Below, one piece after another: positions 37,451-47,869 of a DNA stretch of 64,000 nucleotides (its first letter is position 1; every line of letters begins with the position of its first letter). This stretch comes from Paenibacillus aurantius (lineage in GTDB: Bacteria > Bacillota > Bacilli > Paenibacillales > NBRC-103111). The notes under the pieces are model-generated. The model was not told the origin of the DNA. It saw nothing but the letters and a program-made list of their open reading frames with translations, and ran no database searches. Both the position numbers and the translations under genes were made by a program. The stretch spans positions 2,638,001-2,702,000 of the forward strand of contig NZ_CP130318.1 in the NCBI RefSeq assembly GCF_032268605.1. Reading direction: 5' to 3'.

Positions 37451-39541
37451 ATGGCCGATTCGTTAGTCATAGTAGAATCACCCGCCAAAGCGAAAACTAT
37501 CGGCAAATATTTAGGCAGCAAGTATATCGTAAAGGCTTCCATGGGCCACATACGAGACCTTCCCAAAAGCCAGATCGGCGTAGAAGTGACCAACAACTTT
37601 GAACCTAAATATATAACGATCCGCGGCAAAGGTTCCGTCCTGAAGGAATTGAAGGATGCGAGCAAGAAAGTCAAAAAAATCTATCTGGCGGCTGACCCTG
37701 ACCGTGAAGGGGAGGCCATAGCCTGGCATTTGGCCCATTACCTGGAGGTCCAGAACACGGACTCCTGCCGGGTGGTTTTTAACGAAATCACCAAGCAGGC
37801 CGTCAAGGACGCCTTCAAGAACCCTCGGCCGATCAATATAGATCTTGTGAACGCGCAGCAAGCGCGGCGGATTCTGGATCGACTGGTCGGGTACAAAATC
37901 AGCCCGCTCCTCTGGAAGAAGGTCAAAAAGGGCTTATCCGCCGGCCGCGTTCAATCGGTTGCCGTTAAGCTCATCAATGACCGGGAGAACGAAATCAAGG
38001 AATTCGTTCCGGAGGAATACTGGTCCATTACCGCCAAGCTGGCGGCGGCCAAAGCTACTTTTGAAGCGAAATATCATGGAACCGCGGGAGAAAAAAGGGA
38101 ACTCGGAAACAAGGAAGAAGTCGATGTTATCCTGTCCGACCTTAAGAAGGCGGACTTTGTGGTCAGCACGGTCAAGGAGAAGGAACGGCACCGGAACCCT
38201 TCCGCGCCCTTCATCACAAGTACCTTGCAGCAGGAAGCGGCACGCAAGCTAAATTTCCGGGCGGCCAAAACCATGTCCGTGGCCCAACAGCTGTATGAGG
38301 GCATCGACCTCGGCAAGGAAGGGACCGTCGGTCTTATCACCTACATGCGTACCGACTCCACCCGGATCTCGCCGGTCGCTCAAGAGGAAGCCAAACAGTT
38401 TATTACGGAGAAGTTCGGAGCCGATTACGTTCCGGAAACGCCCCGCAACTACTCGAAGAAGGCGGCAAACGCCCAGGATGCGCACGAAGCGGTCCGGCCA
38501 AGCTCCGTTCTTCGGGAGCCGGATCAGCTGAAGGAGTACTTGTCCCGAGATCAGCTAAGGCTGTACAAGCTTGTCTGGGAGCGTTTCGTAGCGAGCCAGA
38601 TGGCTTCGGCTGTCCTCGATACGGTTACGGTGGATCTTCATGCCAACGATCACGTGTTCCGGGCTGTCGGTTCGCAAGTGAAGTTCCCGGGTTTTATGAA
38701 GGTCTATATTGAGGGCAATGATGACGGCACGACCGAGGAAGACCGGCTTCTGCCGATCATGGCCCAGGGAGATAAAGTCAAGAAGGAAGACATTGAACCG
38801 AAGCAGCATTTCACGCAGCCTCCTCCCCGTTATACGGAGGCACGGCTCGTAAGAGCGCTTGAGGAGATGGGCATCGGACGCCCGAGTACGTATGCCCCTA
38901 CGCTGGAAACGATCCAGAAGCGGGGTTATGTGGCACTCGAAGAGAAGAAGTTCGTGCCGACGGAACTCGGGGAGCTCGTCATCCAGCTGATGGAAGAGTT
39001 TTTCCCGGAAATTCTCGATGTCGAGTTTACCGCCCATATGGAAGAAGAGCTTGACCACGTGGAGGAAGGCAAAGAGAATTGGGTGAAGGTGCTGGATTCC
39101 TTCTACAGCTCCTTCGAGAAGCGGCTTGAGGTCGCGGAGGAAGAAATGAAGGAAATCGAGATCCAAGACGAGGTTTCCGACGAGATTTGCGAGAAGTGCG
39201 GCAATCCGCTTGTTTATAAAATGGGCCGCTTCGGCAAGTTCCTCGCCTGCTCCGGCTTTCCGGAGTGCCGGAATACGAAGCCGATTGTGAAGGACATAGG
39301 GGTTACCTGTCCGAAGTGCAAGGAAGGCAAAATTGTCGAGCGGCGGAGCAAGAAAGGCCGGATCTTCTTCGGCTGCGACCAGTACCCGGCTTGTGATTTC
39401 GTTTCGTGGGACCGTCCGGTCGACCGTCCTTGTCCCAACTGCGGGGCCATGCTGATCCAGAAGAACACGAAGAACGGTCCGGTCATCCAATGCGTGGAAT
39501 GCGACTTCAAAGAAGAGCCGCAGGAAGAAGCGGCCGAATAA
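37451..39541 (+). CDS. topA: DNA topoisomerase I
   Basis: A 696-residue type IA topoisomerase that relaxes negative supercoils. The Toprim motif [13 protein letters not shown] (residues 82-94) and the catalytic Tyr298 in [12 protein letters not shown] are present. Three C-terminal four-cysteine zinc modules follow (from about residue 575): CEKCGN, CPKCKEG and CPNCGAM. GGGAGGTCGGTACCA precedes the ATG. It is followed by a hairpin terminator. Confidence 0.97.
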   Translation: MADSLVIVESPAKAKTIGKYLGSKYIVKASMGHIRDLPKSQIGVEVTNNFEPKYITIRGKGSVLKELKDASKKVKKIYLAADPDREGEAIAWHLAHYLEVQNTDSCRVVFNEITKQAVKDAFKNPRPINIDLVNAQQARRILDRLVGYKISPLLWKKVKKGLSAGRVQSVAVKLINDRENEIKEFVPEEYWSITAKLAAAKATFEAKYHGTAGEKRELGNKEEVDVILSDLKKADFVVSTVKEKERHRNPSAPFITSTLQQEAARKLNFRAAKTMSVAQQLYEGIDLGKEGTVGLITYMRTDSTRISPVAQEEAKQFITEKFGADYVPETPRNYSKKAANAQDAHEAVRPSSVLREPDQLKEYLSRDQLRLYKLVWERFVASQMASAVLDTVTVDLHANDHVFRAVGSQVKFPGFMKVYIEGNDDGTTEEDRLLPIMAQGDKVKKEDIEPKQHFTQPPPRYTEARLVRALEEMGIGRPSTYAPTLETIQKRGYVALEEKKFVPTELGELVIQLMEEFFPEILDVEFTAHMEEELDHVEEGKENWVKVLDSFYSSFEKRLEVAEEEMKEIEIQDEVSDEICEKCGNPLVYKMGRFGKFLACSGFPECRNTKPIVKDIGVTCPKCKEGKIVERRSKKGRIFFGCDQYPACDFVSWDRPVDRPCPNCGAMLIQKNTKNGPVIQCVECDFKEEPQEEAAE

Positions 39542-39550
39542 AGACGATGG

Positions 39551-39583
39551 AAACTAAGTTCCCGCAGGCGGGGGCTTAGTTTT
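39551..39583 (+). terminator. Terminator after topA
   Basis: AAACTAAG/CTTAGTTT plus inner CCCGC/GCGGG stacking, with four T. Confidence 0.7.
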
Positions 39584-39617
39584 CGAATTTGTAGAACAGA
39601 ATTTGGAGGGAGTTCCA

Positions 39618-40946
39618 GTGTCAGCACCACAGAAAGTTACCGTTATCGGGGCGGGGTTGGCGGGAAGCGAAGCCGCCTGGCAAATCGCCCGTCAAGGCGT
39701 TCCGGTTACCCTGTATGAAATGCGTCCGGTCCGCAAAACACCGGCCCATATATCAGACAAGTTCGCTGAGCTCGTCTGCAGCAATTCGCTTAGGGCGAAC
39801 GGGCTGTCCAATGCAGTAGGCGTCCTGAAGGAAGAAATGAGAATCATGGATTCCCTCATCCTGGCTAGCGCGGACAAGCATGCGGTTCCGGCAGGAGGAG
39901 CCCTGGCCGTGGACCGGGATTTGTTTTCGGGAGAAATTACTTCAACCTTAAGAAACCATCCCTTGATCGAAGTGAAGAACGAGGAGCTGACCGAGCTGCC
40001 GGAAGGCATTACGGTAGTTGCATCGGGGCCCCTTACCTCTCCTGCGCTTTCCGAGCACCTGAAGAGCCTAATGGGAGAGGAGTACCTGTATTTCTACGAT
40101 GCGGCCGCTCCTATTGTGGAGAAGGATTCCATCGACATGAACAAGGTCTACCTGGCATCCCGTTATGACAAGGGAGAAGCCGCTTATCTGAATTGTCCCA
40201 TGTCCGAGGAAGAATACAACGCCTTTCTCGATGCCCTGATCAGCGCCGAGGTAGCTCCGGTTAAGGAGTTTGAGAAGGAAATTTATTTTGAGGGCTGCAT
40301 GCCGGTGGAAATCATGGCCTCCCGCGGCCGTCAGACGCTGTTGTTCGGTCCGTTGAAGCCGGTTGGGCTGGTGAACCCGCACACGGGAGAGCTTCCTTAT
40401 GCGGTCGTTCAGCTTCGGCAGGATAACGCCGCCGGTACCTTATATAACTTGGTCGGCTTCCAGACGCACCTGAAATGGGGAGAGCAGAAGAGAGTCTTCT
40501 CCATGATCCCCGGGCTCGAGAATGCGGAGTTCGTCCGGTACGGCGTTATGCATCGGAATACGTTTATCAATTCTCCTAAGCTGCTGAATCAGACGTACCA
40601 GTTTAAAGGAAGGGATAACCTGTTCTTTGCCGGTCAGATGACGGGAGTGGAAGGGTACGTGGAGTCTGCGGCATCCGGGCTTATCGCGGGACTTAACGCA
40701 GGGCGTCTTGCTCTAGGTCTCGAGCCGGTCACCTTGCCGGAGGAAACGGCACTCGGTGGAATGGCCGCCTACATTACGCACGCGGAGTTTACCAATTTCC
40801 AGCCGATGAACGCGAATTTTGGCCTGTTCCCGCCGCTGTCCGAACGGATCCGCAACAAGAAGGCCAAAAACGAGAAGCTAGCCGAAAGAGCTCTGGACTC
40901 GATCCGGCATTTTGCTTCCTCCCTGCCGCATAGTATCAATAAGTAG
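39618..40946 (+). CDS. trmFO: Methylenetetrahydrofolate-tRNA-(uracil54-C5)-methyltransferase TrmFO
   Basis: A 442-residue flavoenzyme that makes ribothymidine at tRNA position 54 using methylenetetrahydrofolate. The FAD-binding [15 protein letters not shown] is at residues 7-21, followed by [12 protein letters not shown] and [11 protein letters not shown] with a family cysteine. The GTG at 39618 is used because GGAGGGA lies six bases upstream. It keeps the B. subtilis topA-gid-codV order. Confidence 0.95.
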   Translation: MSAPQKVTVIGAGLAGSEAAWQIARQGVPVTLYEMRPVRKTPAHISDKFAELVCSNSLRANGLSNAVGVLKEEMRIMDSLILASADKHAVPAGGALAVDRDLFSGEITSTLRNHPLIEVKNEELTELPEGITVVASGPLTSPALSEHLKSLMGEEYLYFYDAAAPIVEKDSIDMNKVYLASRYDKGEAAYLNCPMSEEEYNAFLDALISAEVAPVKEFEKEIYFEGCMPVEIMASRGRQTLLFGPLKPVGLVNPHTGELPYAVVQLRQDNAAGTLYNLVGFQTHLKWGEQKRVFSMIPGLENAEFVRYGVMHRNTFINSPKLLNQTYQFKGRDNLFFAGQMTGVEGYVESAASGLIAGLNAGRLALGLEPVTLPEETALGGMAAYITHAEFTNFQPMNANFGLFPPLSERIRNKKAKNEKLAERALDSIRHFASSLPHSINK

Positions 40947-41070
40947 GATGGCGATGGGGATCGTACTCCGGCATGGGTTTGACTTGTAAGGGAAATGCTT
41001 GCTGTGATACGATAAGCTTGCTTTGAACCGGCCAATCCCTTCCATTTCCACCGAATGGAGTGTGTTCCTA

Positions 41071-41964
41071 TTGATCAATGAGCATTGGATCGACGGTTTT
41101 TTGCGCTATCTCGCTTCGGAGCGGAATGCCTCGGAGCACACCATAGAAAACTATGCCAAGGACCTGCATCAATTCACGGCCTTTCTGGAGGAGAGGCAGC
41201 TGGACGACTTCAAGCAGGTTTCTTATTTGAATGTCAGAACCTACCTGGCCTTGTTGAATGAGCAAGAGTACGCCAAGAAGAGTGTAAGCCGCAAGCTTTC
41301 CGCCCTCCGGTCTTTCTATCAGTACCTGGTAAGGGAGGGGGAGGTGGACGTCAGTCCTTTTACGTACATTCGAACGCCGAAGCAGGACAAAAGGCTGCCG
41401 AAATTCATGTATACGAATGAAATGATCTCGCTGCTGGAAGCTCCTGACCGTTCCACTCCGCTCGGCCAGAGGGATGGAGCGCTCATGGAGGCTCTCTATG
41501 CAAGCGGGATGCGTGTCAGCGAACTTGTAAGTCTGAATATTCAGTCTATAGACATGCCGGCCGGTATCGCGCTTGTCCGCGGGAAGGGCTCGAAGGAGCG
41601 CTATGTTCCTCTAGGGGATCCGGCAGTTGAAGCGATCCGGCTGTATGTACAAGAAGGCCGGGCTTCTCTGCTGCAAGGCAGAGAAGAACAAGCGCTGTTT
41701 CTTAATTATACGGGCACCCGATTAAGCGACCGGAGTGTTCGCCGGGTGCTTGACAAGTATCTGGATTCTCTTGCCGGCCATCAGAGGATCAGTCCTCATA
41801 CGTTTCGTCATTCTTTCGCGACCCACATGCTGGAGGCCGGGGCGGATTTGAGGACGGTGCAGGAGCTGCTCGGGCACGTGAATCTCTCGACTACGCAAAT
41901 CTACACGCATGTGACGAAGGATCATCTGCAATCGGTTTATAATCAAGCCCATCCCAGGGCTTAG
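41071..41964 (+). CDS. xerC: Tyrosine recombinase XerC (CodV)
   Basis: A 297-residue recombinase resolving chromosome dimers at dif. All catalytic residues are present: Arg148 (GMRVSEL), Lys172 (GKGSKER), His243 and Arg246 ([12 protein letters not shown]), His269 (LGHVNLS) and the nucleophile Tyr278 (QIYTH). The TTG at 41071 is the likely start, with GGAG about ten bases before and an N-terminus matching homologues; GTG and TTG codons further upstream lack spacing. It is followed closely by hslV, the CodV-ClpQ-ClpY-CodY order of B. subtilis. Confidence 0.94.
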   Translation: MINEHWIDGFLRYLASERNASEHTIENYAKDLHQFTAFLEERQLDDFKQVSYLNVRTYLALLNEQEYAKKSVSRKLSALRSFYQYLVREGEVDVSPFTYIRTPKQDKRLPKFMYTNEMISLLEAPDRSTPLGQRDGALMEALYASGMRVSELVSLNIQSIDMPAGIALVRGKGSKERYVPLGDPAVEAIRLYVQEGRASLLQGREEQALFLNYTGTRLSDRSVRRVLDKYLDSLAGHQRISPHTFRHSFATHMLEAGADLRTVQELLGHVNLSTTQIYTHVTKDHLQSVYNQAHPRA

Positions 41965-41989
41965 CCTTAAGAGGGGAAAGGGGTATACG

Positions 41990-42532
41990 ATGGGCGATTT
42001 CCACGCGACGACAATATTCGCCATCCGTCATAACGGCAAGGGAGCGATTGCCGGAGACGGTCAAGTGACGTTTGGCAACAGCATGGTTATGAAAAGCTCG
42101 GCCAAAAAAGTGCGGAGGCTGTACCGCGGCAAGGTAGTCGCCGGTTTTGCCGGCTCGGTTGCTGATGCTATTACGCTTTTCGAGAAATTCGAGGGCAAGC
42201 TCGAAGAACACCACGGGAATTTGCAGCGGGCCGCCGTGGAGCTGGCCAAGGAATGGAGGTCAGACCGGGTTCTTCGCAAACTGGAGGCCATGATGATCGT
42301 CATGGATTCCTCGGGTTTGCTGCTCATCTCCGGTAACGGGGAGATTATCGAGCCGGATGACGGCATTCTCGCCATAGGCTCCGGAGGCAGCTTTGCGCTG
42401 GCCGCCGGCCGGGCGATGCACCGGTATGCCCCGCACCTGGAGGCTAAGGAAATCGCAAGAGCGGCGCTGGAGACGGCTGCCGACATTTGTGTATATACCA
42501 ATCACAATATTATCGTGGAAGAAATCGAGTAA
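41990..42532 (+). CDS. hslV: ATP-dependent protease subunit HslV (ClpQ)
   Basis: A 180-residue proteasome-like peptidase that forms a double hexamer with HslU. It begins [16 protein letters not shown]; Thr7 aligns with the mature N-terminal threonine nucleophile of other HslV proteins, implying a six-residue leader that must be removed. B. subtilis ClpQ instead is reported to use an N-terminal serine. [21 protein letters not shown] and [13 protein letters not shown] are family motifs. It lies 62 bases before hslU. Confidence 0.94.
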   Translation: MGDFHATTIFAIRHNGKGAIAGDGQVTFGNSMVMKSSAKKVRRLYRGKVVAGFAGSVADAITLFEKFEGKLEEHHGNLQRAAVELAKEWRSDRVLRKLEAMMIVMDSSGLLLISGNGEIIEPDDGILAIGSGGSFALAAGRAMHRYAPHLEAKEIARAALETAADICVYTNHNIIVEEIE

Positions 42533-42594
42533 CCCGGCTCCTATCCGTAGAGCCGTTCGCTGTAAAGGCTATAGATCGATAAGGAGGGACCGCC

Positions 42595-43989
42595 ATGAAT
42601 CATGCTGCATTAACTCCAAGACAAATCGTAGCGGAGTTGGACAAATACATTATCGGGCAAGGAAAAGCGAAGAAGTCGGTAGCGGTGGCTTTGCGCAACC
42701 GGTATCGAAGGAACCAGCTTGATGAAGCCCTACGGGATGAGATCGTTCCCAAAAATATTTTGATGATCGGTCCGACCGGGGTAGGGAAAACGGAAATCGC
42801 CCGCCGTTTGGCCAAATTGGTGCAAGCTCCGTTCGTTAAGGTCGAAGCGACCAAATTCACCGAGGTCGGGTATGTGGGCCGGGATGTCGAATCGATGGTG
42901 CGCGACCTGGTCGAGACGTCGATCCGGATGGTAAAGGCTGAGAAGACCGAGAAGCTGAAGGACAAGGCGGAGAAAGCCGCAAACGAACGGATCGCTGCCA
43001 TTCTGGCGCCATCGGCGGTCCCTCCCAAGTCGCAGCGCAACCCGTTCGAGATGATCTTCGGCGGCCAGAATCAGGGAGCGCAGGAAGAGCCGGCTCCCGA
43101 TCCGGGCATTCAGGCCAAGCGTAAGGACCTTCTGGAGAGACTGGCCAAGGGGGAGCTGGAGAACGAAACGGTGGAAATCGAGGTCGAAGACAACGCCCCT
43201 AACATGCTCGATATGCTATCGGGTCAGGGGAACGACCAGATGGGCATGAACATGCAGGAAATTCTCGGCAGCATGATGCCGAAGAAGAAGAAGCGCCGCA
43301 AGCTGACTATCAAGGAAGCGCGGGAAGTCTTGACCCATGAAGAGGCCCAGAAGCTGATGGACATGGATGAAGTCATCCAGGAATCGCTGAAGCGCGCCGA
43401 ACAGTCGGGGATCATTTTCATCGATGAAATCGACAAAGTGGCTAGTGCAGGAAGAGCCAATGGCCCTGATGTCTCACGGGAGGGAGTACAAAGGGACATT
43501 CTTCCTATTGTGGAAGGGTCCACCATTACGACCAAGTATGGTCCCGTTCATACCGACTATATCCTTTTTATCGCCGCAGGGGCTTTTCACACGAGCAAGC
43601 CTTCGGATTTGATCCCGGAGCTGCAAGGACGGTTTCCTATTCGTGTCGAGCTGAACAATTTGACCCAAGCGGATTTTGAGATGATCCTGAAGGAACCCAA
43701 GAACGCCCTGACGAAGCAGTATACCGCCCTGCTGGAAACGGAAGGGATTACGGTAGAGTTCTCGGAGGAAGCCATACAGGAGGTGGCCCGCATAGCGGCC
43801 GAGGTTAACCAGAATACGGACAACATCGGCGCGCGGCGGCTGCATACGGTGCTGGAGAAGCTGCTGGAGGATCTCTCCTTCGAAGCTCCGGATATCACGC
43901 TGGACCGTTTTGTTATCACACCGGAATACGTGAGGGAGAAGCTGGTGGAGATCGCCAAGAACCGGGATTTGAGCCAGTACATTTTATAG
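42595..43989 (+). CDS. hslU: HslU (ClpY) ATPase
   Basis: A 464-residue AAA+ unfoldase for HslV. It starts with [17 protein letters not shown], Walker [10 protein letters not shown] is at residues 59-67, the inserted I domain spans about 110-245, and Walker B is [12 protein letters not shown]. The C-terminus ends LSQYIL, the tail that docks into HslV. GGAGGGACC precedes the ATG. It is followed by codY after 27 bases. Confidence 0.96.
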   Translation: MNHAALTPRQIVAELDKYIIGQGKAKKSVAVALRNRYRRNQLDEALRDEIVPKNILMIGPTGVGKTEIARRLAKLVQAPFVKVEATKFTEVGYVGRDVESMVRDLVETSIRMVKAEKTEKLKDKAEKAANERIAAILAPSAVPPKSQRNPFEMIFGGQNQGAQEEPAPDPGIQAKRKDLLERLAKGELENETVEIEVEDNAPNMLDMLSGQGNDQMGMNMQEILGSMMPKKKKRRKLTIKEAREVLTHEEAQKLMDMDEVIQESLKRAEQSGIIFIDEIDKVASAGRANGPDVSREGVQRDILPIVEGSTITTKYGPVHTDYILFIAAGAFHTSKPSDLIPELQGRFPIRVELNNLTQADFEMILKEPKNALTKQYTALLETEGITVEFSEEAIQEVARIAAEVNQNTDNIGARRLHTVLEKLLEDLSFEAPDITLDRFVITPEYVREKLVEIAKNRDLSQYIL

Positions 43990-44016
43990 GGAATGCGTAG
44001 GGGGCAGTAAGCAAAC

Positions 44017-44766
44017 ATGAGCTTATTAACGAAAACGAGACAGCTGAACCGGCTGCTTCAGAAGGCTGCCGGGCGGTCCGTCAATTTTATGGAGATGTCT
44101 CAGGTTCTGCGGGATATTATTGACGCCAACATCTATGTGGTCAGCCGCAGAGGAAAGATACTTGGATGCTCCATGACCGGAGACTATTCGGCCGAGCTTG
44201 ATCAAATGATCGTTCAGGACCGCAGAATCCCGGAGGATTACAACGGCCATCTGCTCAAAATCGAAGAAACGGATTCCAATTCGGCGGACCCGGTTCACCG
44301 GTTGTTTGAGGATGCGGTGGTCACCGTCGTTCCCATAACGGGAGCGGGAGACCGGGTGGGCACCTTGGTCCTAACAAGGGACGAAAAGCCGTTCGAGGAT
44401 GACGATCTGATTCTGGCCGAGTACGGCTCCACGATTGTGGGGATGGAGATTTTACGCGAGAAGGCCGAGGAGAGCGGATTGGAAATCCGCAGCAAGGCGA
44501 TCGTCCAGGTCGCGGTCAGTTCTCTTTCCTACAGCGAGCTGGAGGCCGTGGAGCATATTTTCGAGGAGCTGAAGGGACAGGAAGGGCTCTTGGTCGCAAG
44601 CAAAATCGCCGACCGGGTAGGCATTACCCGTTCCGTTATCGTAAATGCCCTGCGCAAGCTGGAAAGTGCCGGTGTGATCGAAACCCGATCCCTCGGTATG
44701 AAGGGGACCTATATCAAAATCTTGAACGACCAGCTTATCCAAGGGCTGGATAAGACCAAGGTATAA
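44017..44766 (+). CDS. codY: GTP- and branched-chain-amino-acid-sensing regulator CodY
   Basis: A 249-residue global regulator that represses stationary-phase, nitrogen and motility genes when GTP and isoleucine/leucine/valine are plentiful. The N-terminal GAF domain spans about residues 1-155; the C-terminal winged helix-turn-helix has [20 protein letters not shown] at residues 194-213. It ends the xerC-hslV-hslU-codY operon with a strong terminator and lies just before the flagellar operon, which CodY controls in B. subtilis. Confidence 0.97.
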   Translation: MSLLTKTRQLNRLLQKAAGRSVNFMEMSQVLRDIIDANIYVVSRRGKILGCSMTGDYSAELDQMIVQDRRIPEDYNGHLLKIEETDSNSADPVHRLFEDAVVTVVPITGAGDRVGTLVLTRDEKPFEDDDLILAEYGSTIVGMEILREKAEESGLEIRSKAIVQVAVSSLSYSELEAVEHIFEELKGQEGLLVASKIADRVGITRSVIVNALRKLESAGVIETRSLGMKGTYIKILNDQLIQGLDKTKV

Positions 44767-44789
44767 GACATAACTGCATAGGAAGTAGG

Positions 44790-44850
44790 AAGGAAGAACC
44801 TGAGGACGACTATCAATTTTTGATACTCGGCTCGGGTTCTTCCTTTTTTT
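44790..44850 (+). terminator. Strong terminator after codY
   Basis: A 15-bp outer stem (44790-44804 with 44831-44845, one G-U), a small inner TATCAA/TTGATA pairing and a run of seven T. Confidence 0.93.
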
Positions 44851-44864
44851 AGGATATTTCTTCT

Positions 44865-44879
44865 CATTTTCTGAAAGAT
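44865..44879 (+). promoter_or_regulatory. Candidate CodY box upstream of flgB
   Basis: CATTTTCTGAAAGAT matches the CodY consensus AATTTTCWGAAAATT at 12 of 15 positions, in the AT-rich gap between the codY terminator and flgB. Confidence 0.55.
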
Positions 44880-44950
44880 AGCACTAATTTCTCATTGTAC
44901 TAATTGGGCAAACCATCCAATATAGAGAACGTAGTTCTAAAATATGACAA

Positions 44951-45000
44951 CGACGAAATTTTTGTCGAATGAAGAAGGATTATCCATTTTGACGTGGAAT
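44951..45000 (+). promoter_or_regulatory. Possible fla/che promoter region
   Basis: TTGTCG (44972-44977), a 17-base spacer and TGGAAT (44995-45000) is the best sigma-A-like pair. A small palindrome CGACGAA...TTTGTCG (44951-44977 region) overlaps its -35. No sigma-D-type promoter was seen. Weak evidence. Confidence 0.35.
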
Positions 45001-45038
45001 ATGATTTAAGTACCTACTACCAAAAACAGGGAGGTTAG

Positions 45039-45449
45039 ATGATGATAATGCTTAATAAACCTGGATTTAGCCTGCTGGAGCGCTCCCTGGATGCGGCAAG
45101 CCTTCGGCAGAATGTCATTGCGAACAATATCGCAAATGTCGACACTCCATACTTCAAAAGGTCGGATGTCAGCTTCGAAGAGATGCTTCAGAACGAAACC
45201 AACGGACTAGTCGGCATACAGGGCCAAAGAACCAATTCGAGACATTTCGCCATAGGCCAATCCGACGAAGGAACAAAGCCCCAGATTAAACTGGATGAGC
45301 AATCCGTGATTAACAACAATAACAACAACGTGGATATCGACACGGAAATGTCCCTCCTGGCCAAAAACCAGCTTCGCTACAATGTGATGATCCAGCAGAT
45401 GAATACGGAGTTCAAGCATTTCAGAACGGCGCTTAACGGAGGGAAATAA
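45039..45449 (+). CDS. flgB: Flagellar basal-body rod protein FlgB
   Basis: A 136-residue rod subunit of the flagellar axle. DAASLRQNVIANNIANVDTPYFKR is the standard rod-protein N-terminal motif, and ENQLRY-like AKNQLRYNVMIQQM closes the C-terminus. An asparagine run (INNNNNNVD) comes from AAC repeats. Three in-frame ATGs (45039, 45042, 45048) follow GGGAGG; either of the first two fits. It heads the fla/che operon. Confidence 0.95.
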   Translation: MMIMLNKPGFSLLERSLDAASLRQNVIANNIANVDTPYFKRSDVSFEEMLQNETNGLVGIQGQRTNSRHFAIGQSDEGTKPQIKLDEQSVINNNNNNVDIDTEMSLLAKNQLRYNVMIQQMNTEFKHFRTALNGGK

Positions 45450-45454
45450 GAGCG

Positions 45455-45904
45455 ATGCGACTGAATACCGGCTTTGACATTAGCTCATCGGCCTTAACGG
45501 CCCAGCGGCTCAGAATGGATGTCATCTCATCGAATATCGCCAATGCCGAAACGACCCGGGGACGTATGGTCGACGGCAAATGGGTGCCTTATCAGCGCAA
45601 GCTGGTCACCATGGAACCTAAGGCGGCCGCCCCTTTCTCCCAATACCTTCAAAACGCAATGGGACAGGCGGGGGGAGAAGGCGTGAAGGTTACCCGCATT
45701 TTCGAGGATACGGCTCCAAACAAGCTTGTCTACAATCCCACCCATCCCGACGCGGATGAGAATGGATATGTGCAAATGCCGAATGTGGACGTGTTGAAAG
45801 AGATGGTCGACATGATGTCCGCCACCCGGTCCTACGAAGCGAACGTAACGGCACTGAACGCTTCCAAATCGATGATGATGAAGGCTTTGGAGATTGGTAA
45901 ATAG
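45455..45904 (+). CDS. flgC: Flagellar basal-body rod protein FlgC
   Basis: A 149-residue proximal rod protein. It has the rod/hook N-terminal motif (RLRMDVISSNIANAETTRG), a YQRKLV region and the C-terminal PNVDVLKEMVDMMSATRSYEANVTALNASK, which helps assemble the coiled-coil core. It begins five bases after flgB with GGAGGGAAATAAG overlapping the flgB end, so the two are tightly linked. Confidence 0.96.
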   Translation: MRLNTGFDISSSALTAQRLRMDVISSNIANAETTRGRMVDGKWVPYQRKLVTMEPKAAAPFSQYLQNAMGQAGGEGVKVTRIFEDTAPNKLVYNPTHPDADENGYVQMPNVDVLKEMVDMMSATRSYEANVTALNASKSMMMKALEIGK

Positions 45905-45932
45905 ATTACCAGACTAGAGAGGTAGAGTGGAT

Positions 45933-46238
45933 ATGATCGAACAAGTGGGGTTGAAAGCCGCTAACCTGGCAGCCCTCGCACCTAAACCGGTAGCCCAGGG
46001 CTCTGCAGCGGAGTTGACGAAGCAGTTTGGTTCTTATCTGAACGAGGCGTTAACGAAGCTTTCGGTTCAGGAGCAGCAGGCGGACCAGCTGAACGAGAAG
46101 TTTATCAAAGGGGAAGTAACCGACGTTCATCAAGTCATGATCGCAGCCGAGAAAGTGTCACTGGGGTTGGAGTTTACCGTCCAAGCACGCAATAAAGTGA
46201 TCGAAGCCTACCAGGAAATGATGAGAATGCAAATGTAA
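45933..46238 (+). CDS. fliE: Flagellar hook-basal body protein FliE
   Basis: A 101-residue adapter joining the MS ring to the rod. FGSYLNEALTKLSVQEQQAD and VHQVMIAAEKVSLGLEFTVQARNKVIEAYQEMMRM are typical. The ATG at 45933 or the GTG at 45927 could both serve; AGAGAGG lies upstream of each. Confidence 0.93.
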   Translation: MIEQVGLKAANLAALAPKPVAQGSAAELTKQFGSYLNEALTKLSVQEQQADQLNEKFIKGEVTDVHQVMIAAEKVSLGLEFTVQARNKVIEAYQEMMRMQM

Positions 46239-46280
46239 TGGAACGTAATCATTTATTGCTTGTTTAGATGGGGTGACATA

Positions 46281-47855
46281 GTGAACGAGTCGATTCTTCA
46301 GTACTGGAATCGGGCCAAACAATTCTGGGCCAGTTATACCAAAACACAGAAGATGACCTTGCTGGCAACCGTCCTTCTGTTAGCCGTATCCATACCATGG
46401 CTCATTTATTATTTTTCCAAAACCGAATATGCGCTGGCGTTTACCGATCTTCAGCCCAATGATGCGGCTGGCATTACCAAGTACTTAGATAGTTCGAAGA
46501 TCCCTTACATTTTGAGTCCGGACGGGAAAGAAATTTCCGTTCCCCGCAGCCAGGTGGCGGACGTGAAGATCAATGTCGTCTCCCAGGGGCTGAACAAGAA
46601 CGGGTCCATCGGGTACGAGTCTTTGAAAGACAGCCCGTTCGGAAGCACCGACAACGAGTGGGGAGTCAAGAAGCTTTCGATGGTCCAGGGCGAGCTTCAG
46701 CAGATGCTGAATTCGTTCGAACCGGTGGCCGGCTCGAAGGTTATGATTACGATGCCCGAGAAATCGGTGTTCGTGACACCGGGCAAGGAAGCCGAGCAAT
46801 CCTCCGCAGCCGTCGTTCTGCAAATCAAGCCGGGCTACGAGCTCGACCAGCAGAAAATCGATACGATGTACAGCCTGGTCTCCAAGAGCATCAAGAACCT
46901 GCCGGTCGATAACATCACCATCTCGGAGCAGAACGGGGAGCTCCTCCCTTACTCCAAGTCGAACGGTGCGGCCACGGCCTCCACCTTGGCGGCGAGCCAG
47001 TTCCAGATCAAGAAGCAGTTGGAGCAGGATATCCAGAAGAACGTTTCCCGCATTCTGGGCGGGATTCTGGGCCCCGGCAAGGTTATTCCTATGGTGACCG
47101 CTAGCATCAACTTTGACAAGAAGCACAGTACCCGTCAAACGTACTCTCCGGTCATCGATCAGAAGGGGATTGAGCGCAGCGTTCAAGAGATTCAGAAATC
47201 GTACAGCAGCGATGGCGGCACGACGGGAGGAACGCCGGGAACAGGTCAAACCGACGTGCCTAACTACCCCGGAGCCAGCAGCTCAGGGAAGTCCACGTCG
47301 GAAGAAGTGCAGAATATTATCAATTACGAAGTCAATCAGCTCAATGAGGAAATTGATTCCAATCCATTCGTTATTAATGATTTAACCATTTCCGTCGGGG
47401 TCGAACCACCGGAAAAAACAAATTCCGCGAGTCTCACTCCCGACACAACGGATGCCATAAAGCAGCTATTAGCCAACGTCATCAGCTCGACGCTTGCCAA
47501 TAATGGCAAAACCTACACCGATGAAGACCTGCTCAAGAAAGTAACGGTATTCAACCATGCTTTTGCCGGACCGGCGAATACGGATGTTCCTAATCCGACC
47601 AACTGGTATCTGCTTGGAGGCATTGGATTGGCTGCCCTTGCTCTAGCCGGAGCAGGAGGATTCTTCCTCTCCCGCAGAAGGAGATCGGCCGAAGAGGAGA
47701 ACGATCTGCCCGCTTCGTCGGCAATCGAATATCCGACAGTGGATTTGGAAAGTGTGACCAACGACAATCAAGTGCGTAAACAGCTCGAGACCCTTGCGAA
47801 GAAGAAGCCTGAGGAATTCGTCAACCTGCTGCGCACCTGGCTTGTGGATGAATAG
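46281..47855 (+). CDS. fliF: Flagellar MS-ring protein FliF
   Basis: A 524-residue ring protein with two membrane helices: about residues 25-45 (ATVLLLAVSIPWLIYYF) and near residue 445 (LGGIGLAALALAGAGGFFL). The periplasmic part has ring-building domains including ALAFTDLQPNDAAGITKYL, and the C-terminal tail binds FliG. A serine/glycine-rich loop (about 320-345) is present. The GTG at 46281 has GGGGTGACATA before it. Confidence 0.95.
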   Translation: MNESILQYWNRAKQFWASYTKTQKMTLLATVLLLAVSIPWLIYYFSKTEYALAFTDLQPNDAAGITKYLDSSKIPYILSPDGKEISVPRSQVADVKINVVSQGLNKNGSIGYESLKDSPFGSTDNEWGVKKLSMVQGELQQMLNSFEPVAGSKVMITMPEKSVFVTPGKEAEQSSAAVVLQIKPGYELDQQKIDTMYSLVSKSIKNLPVDNITISEQNGELLPYSKSNGAATASTLAASQFQIKKQLEQDIQKNVSRILGGILGPGKVIPMVTASINFDKKHSTRQTYSPVIDQKGIERSVQEIQKSYSSDGGTTGGTPGTGQTDVPNYPGASSSGKSTSEEVQNIINYEVNQLNEEIDSNPFVINDLTISVGVEPPEKTNSASLTPDTTDAIKQLLANVISSTLANNGKTYTDEDLLKKVTVFNHAFAGPANTDVPNPTNWYLLGGIGLAALALAGAGGFFLSRRRRSAEEENDLPASSAIEYPTVDLESVTNDNQVRKQLETLAKKKPEEFVNLLRTWLVDE

Positions 47856-47869
47856 GAGGTTGTACGGGG

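Noticed and set aside
45312-45330. AAC-type simple repeat in flgB as a phase-variable tract
   Set aside because: It is a three-base repeat that keeps the frame, is imperfect and short, and simply encodes an asparagine run.
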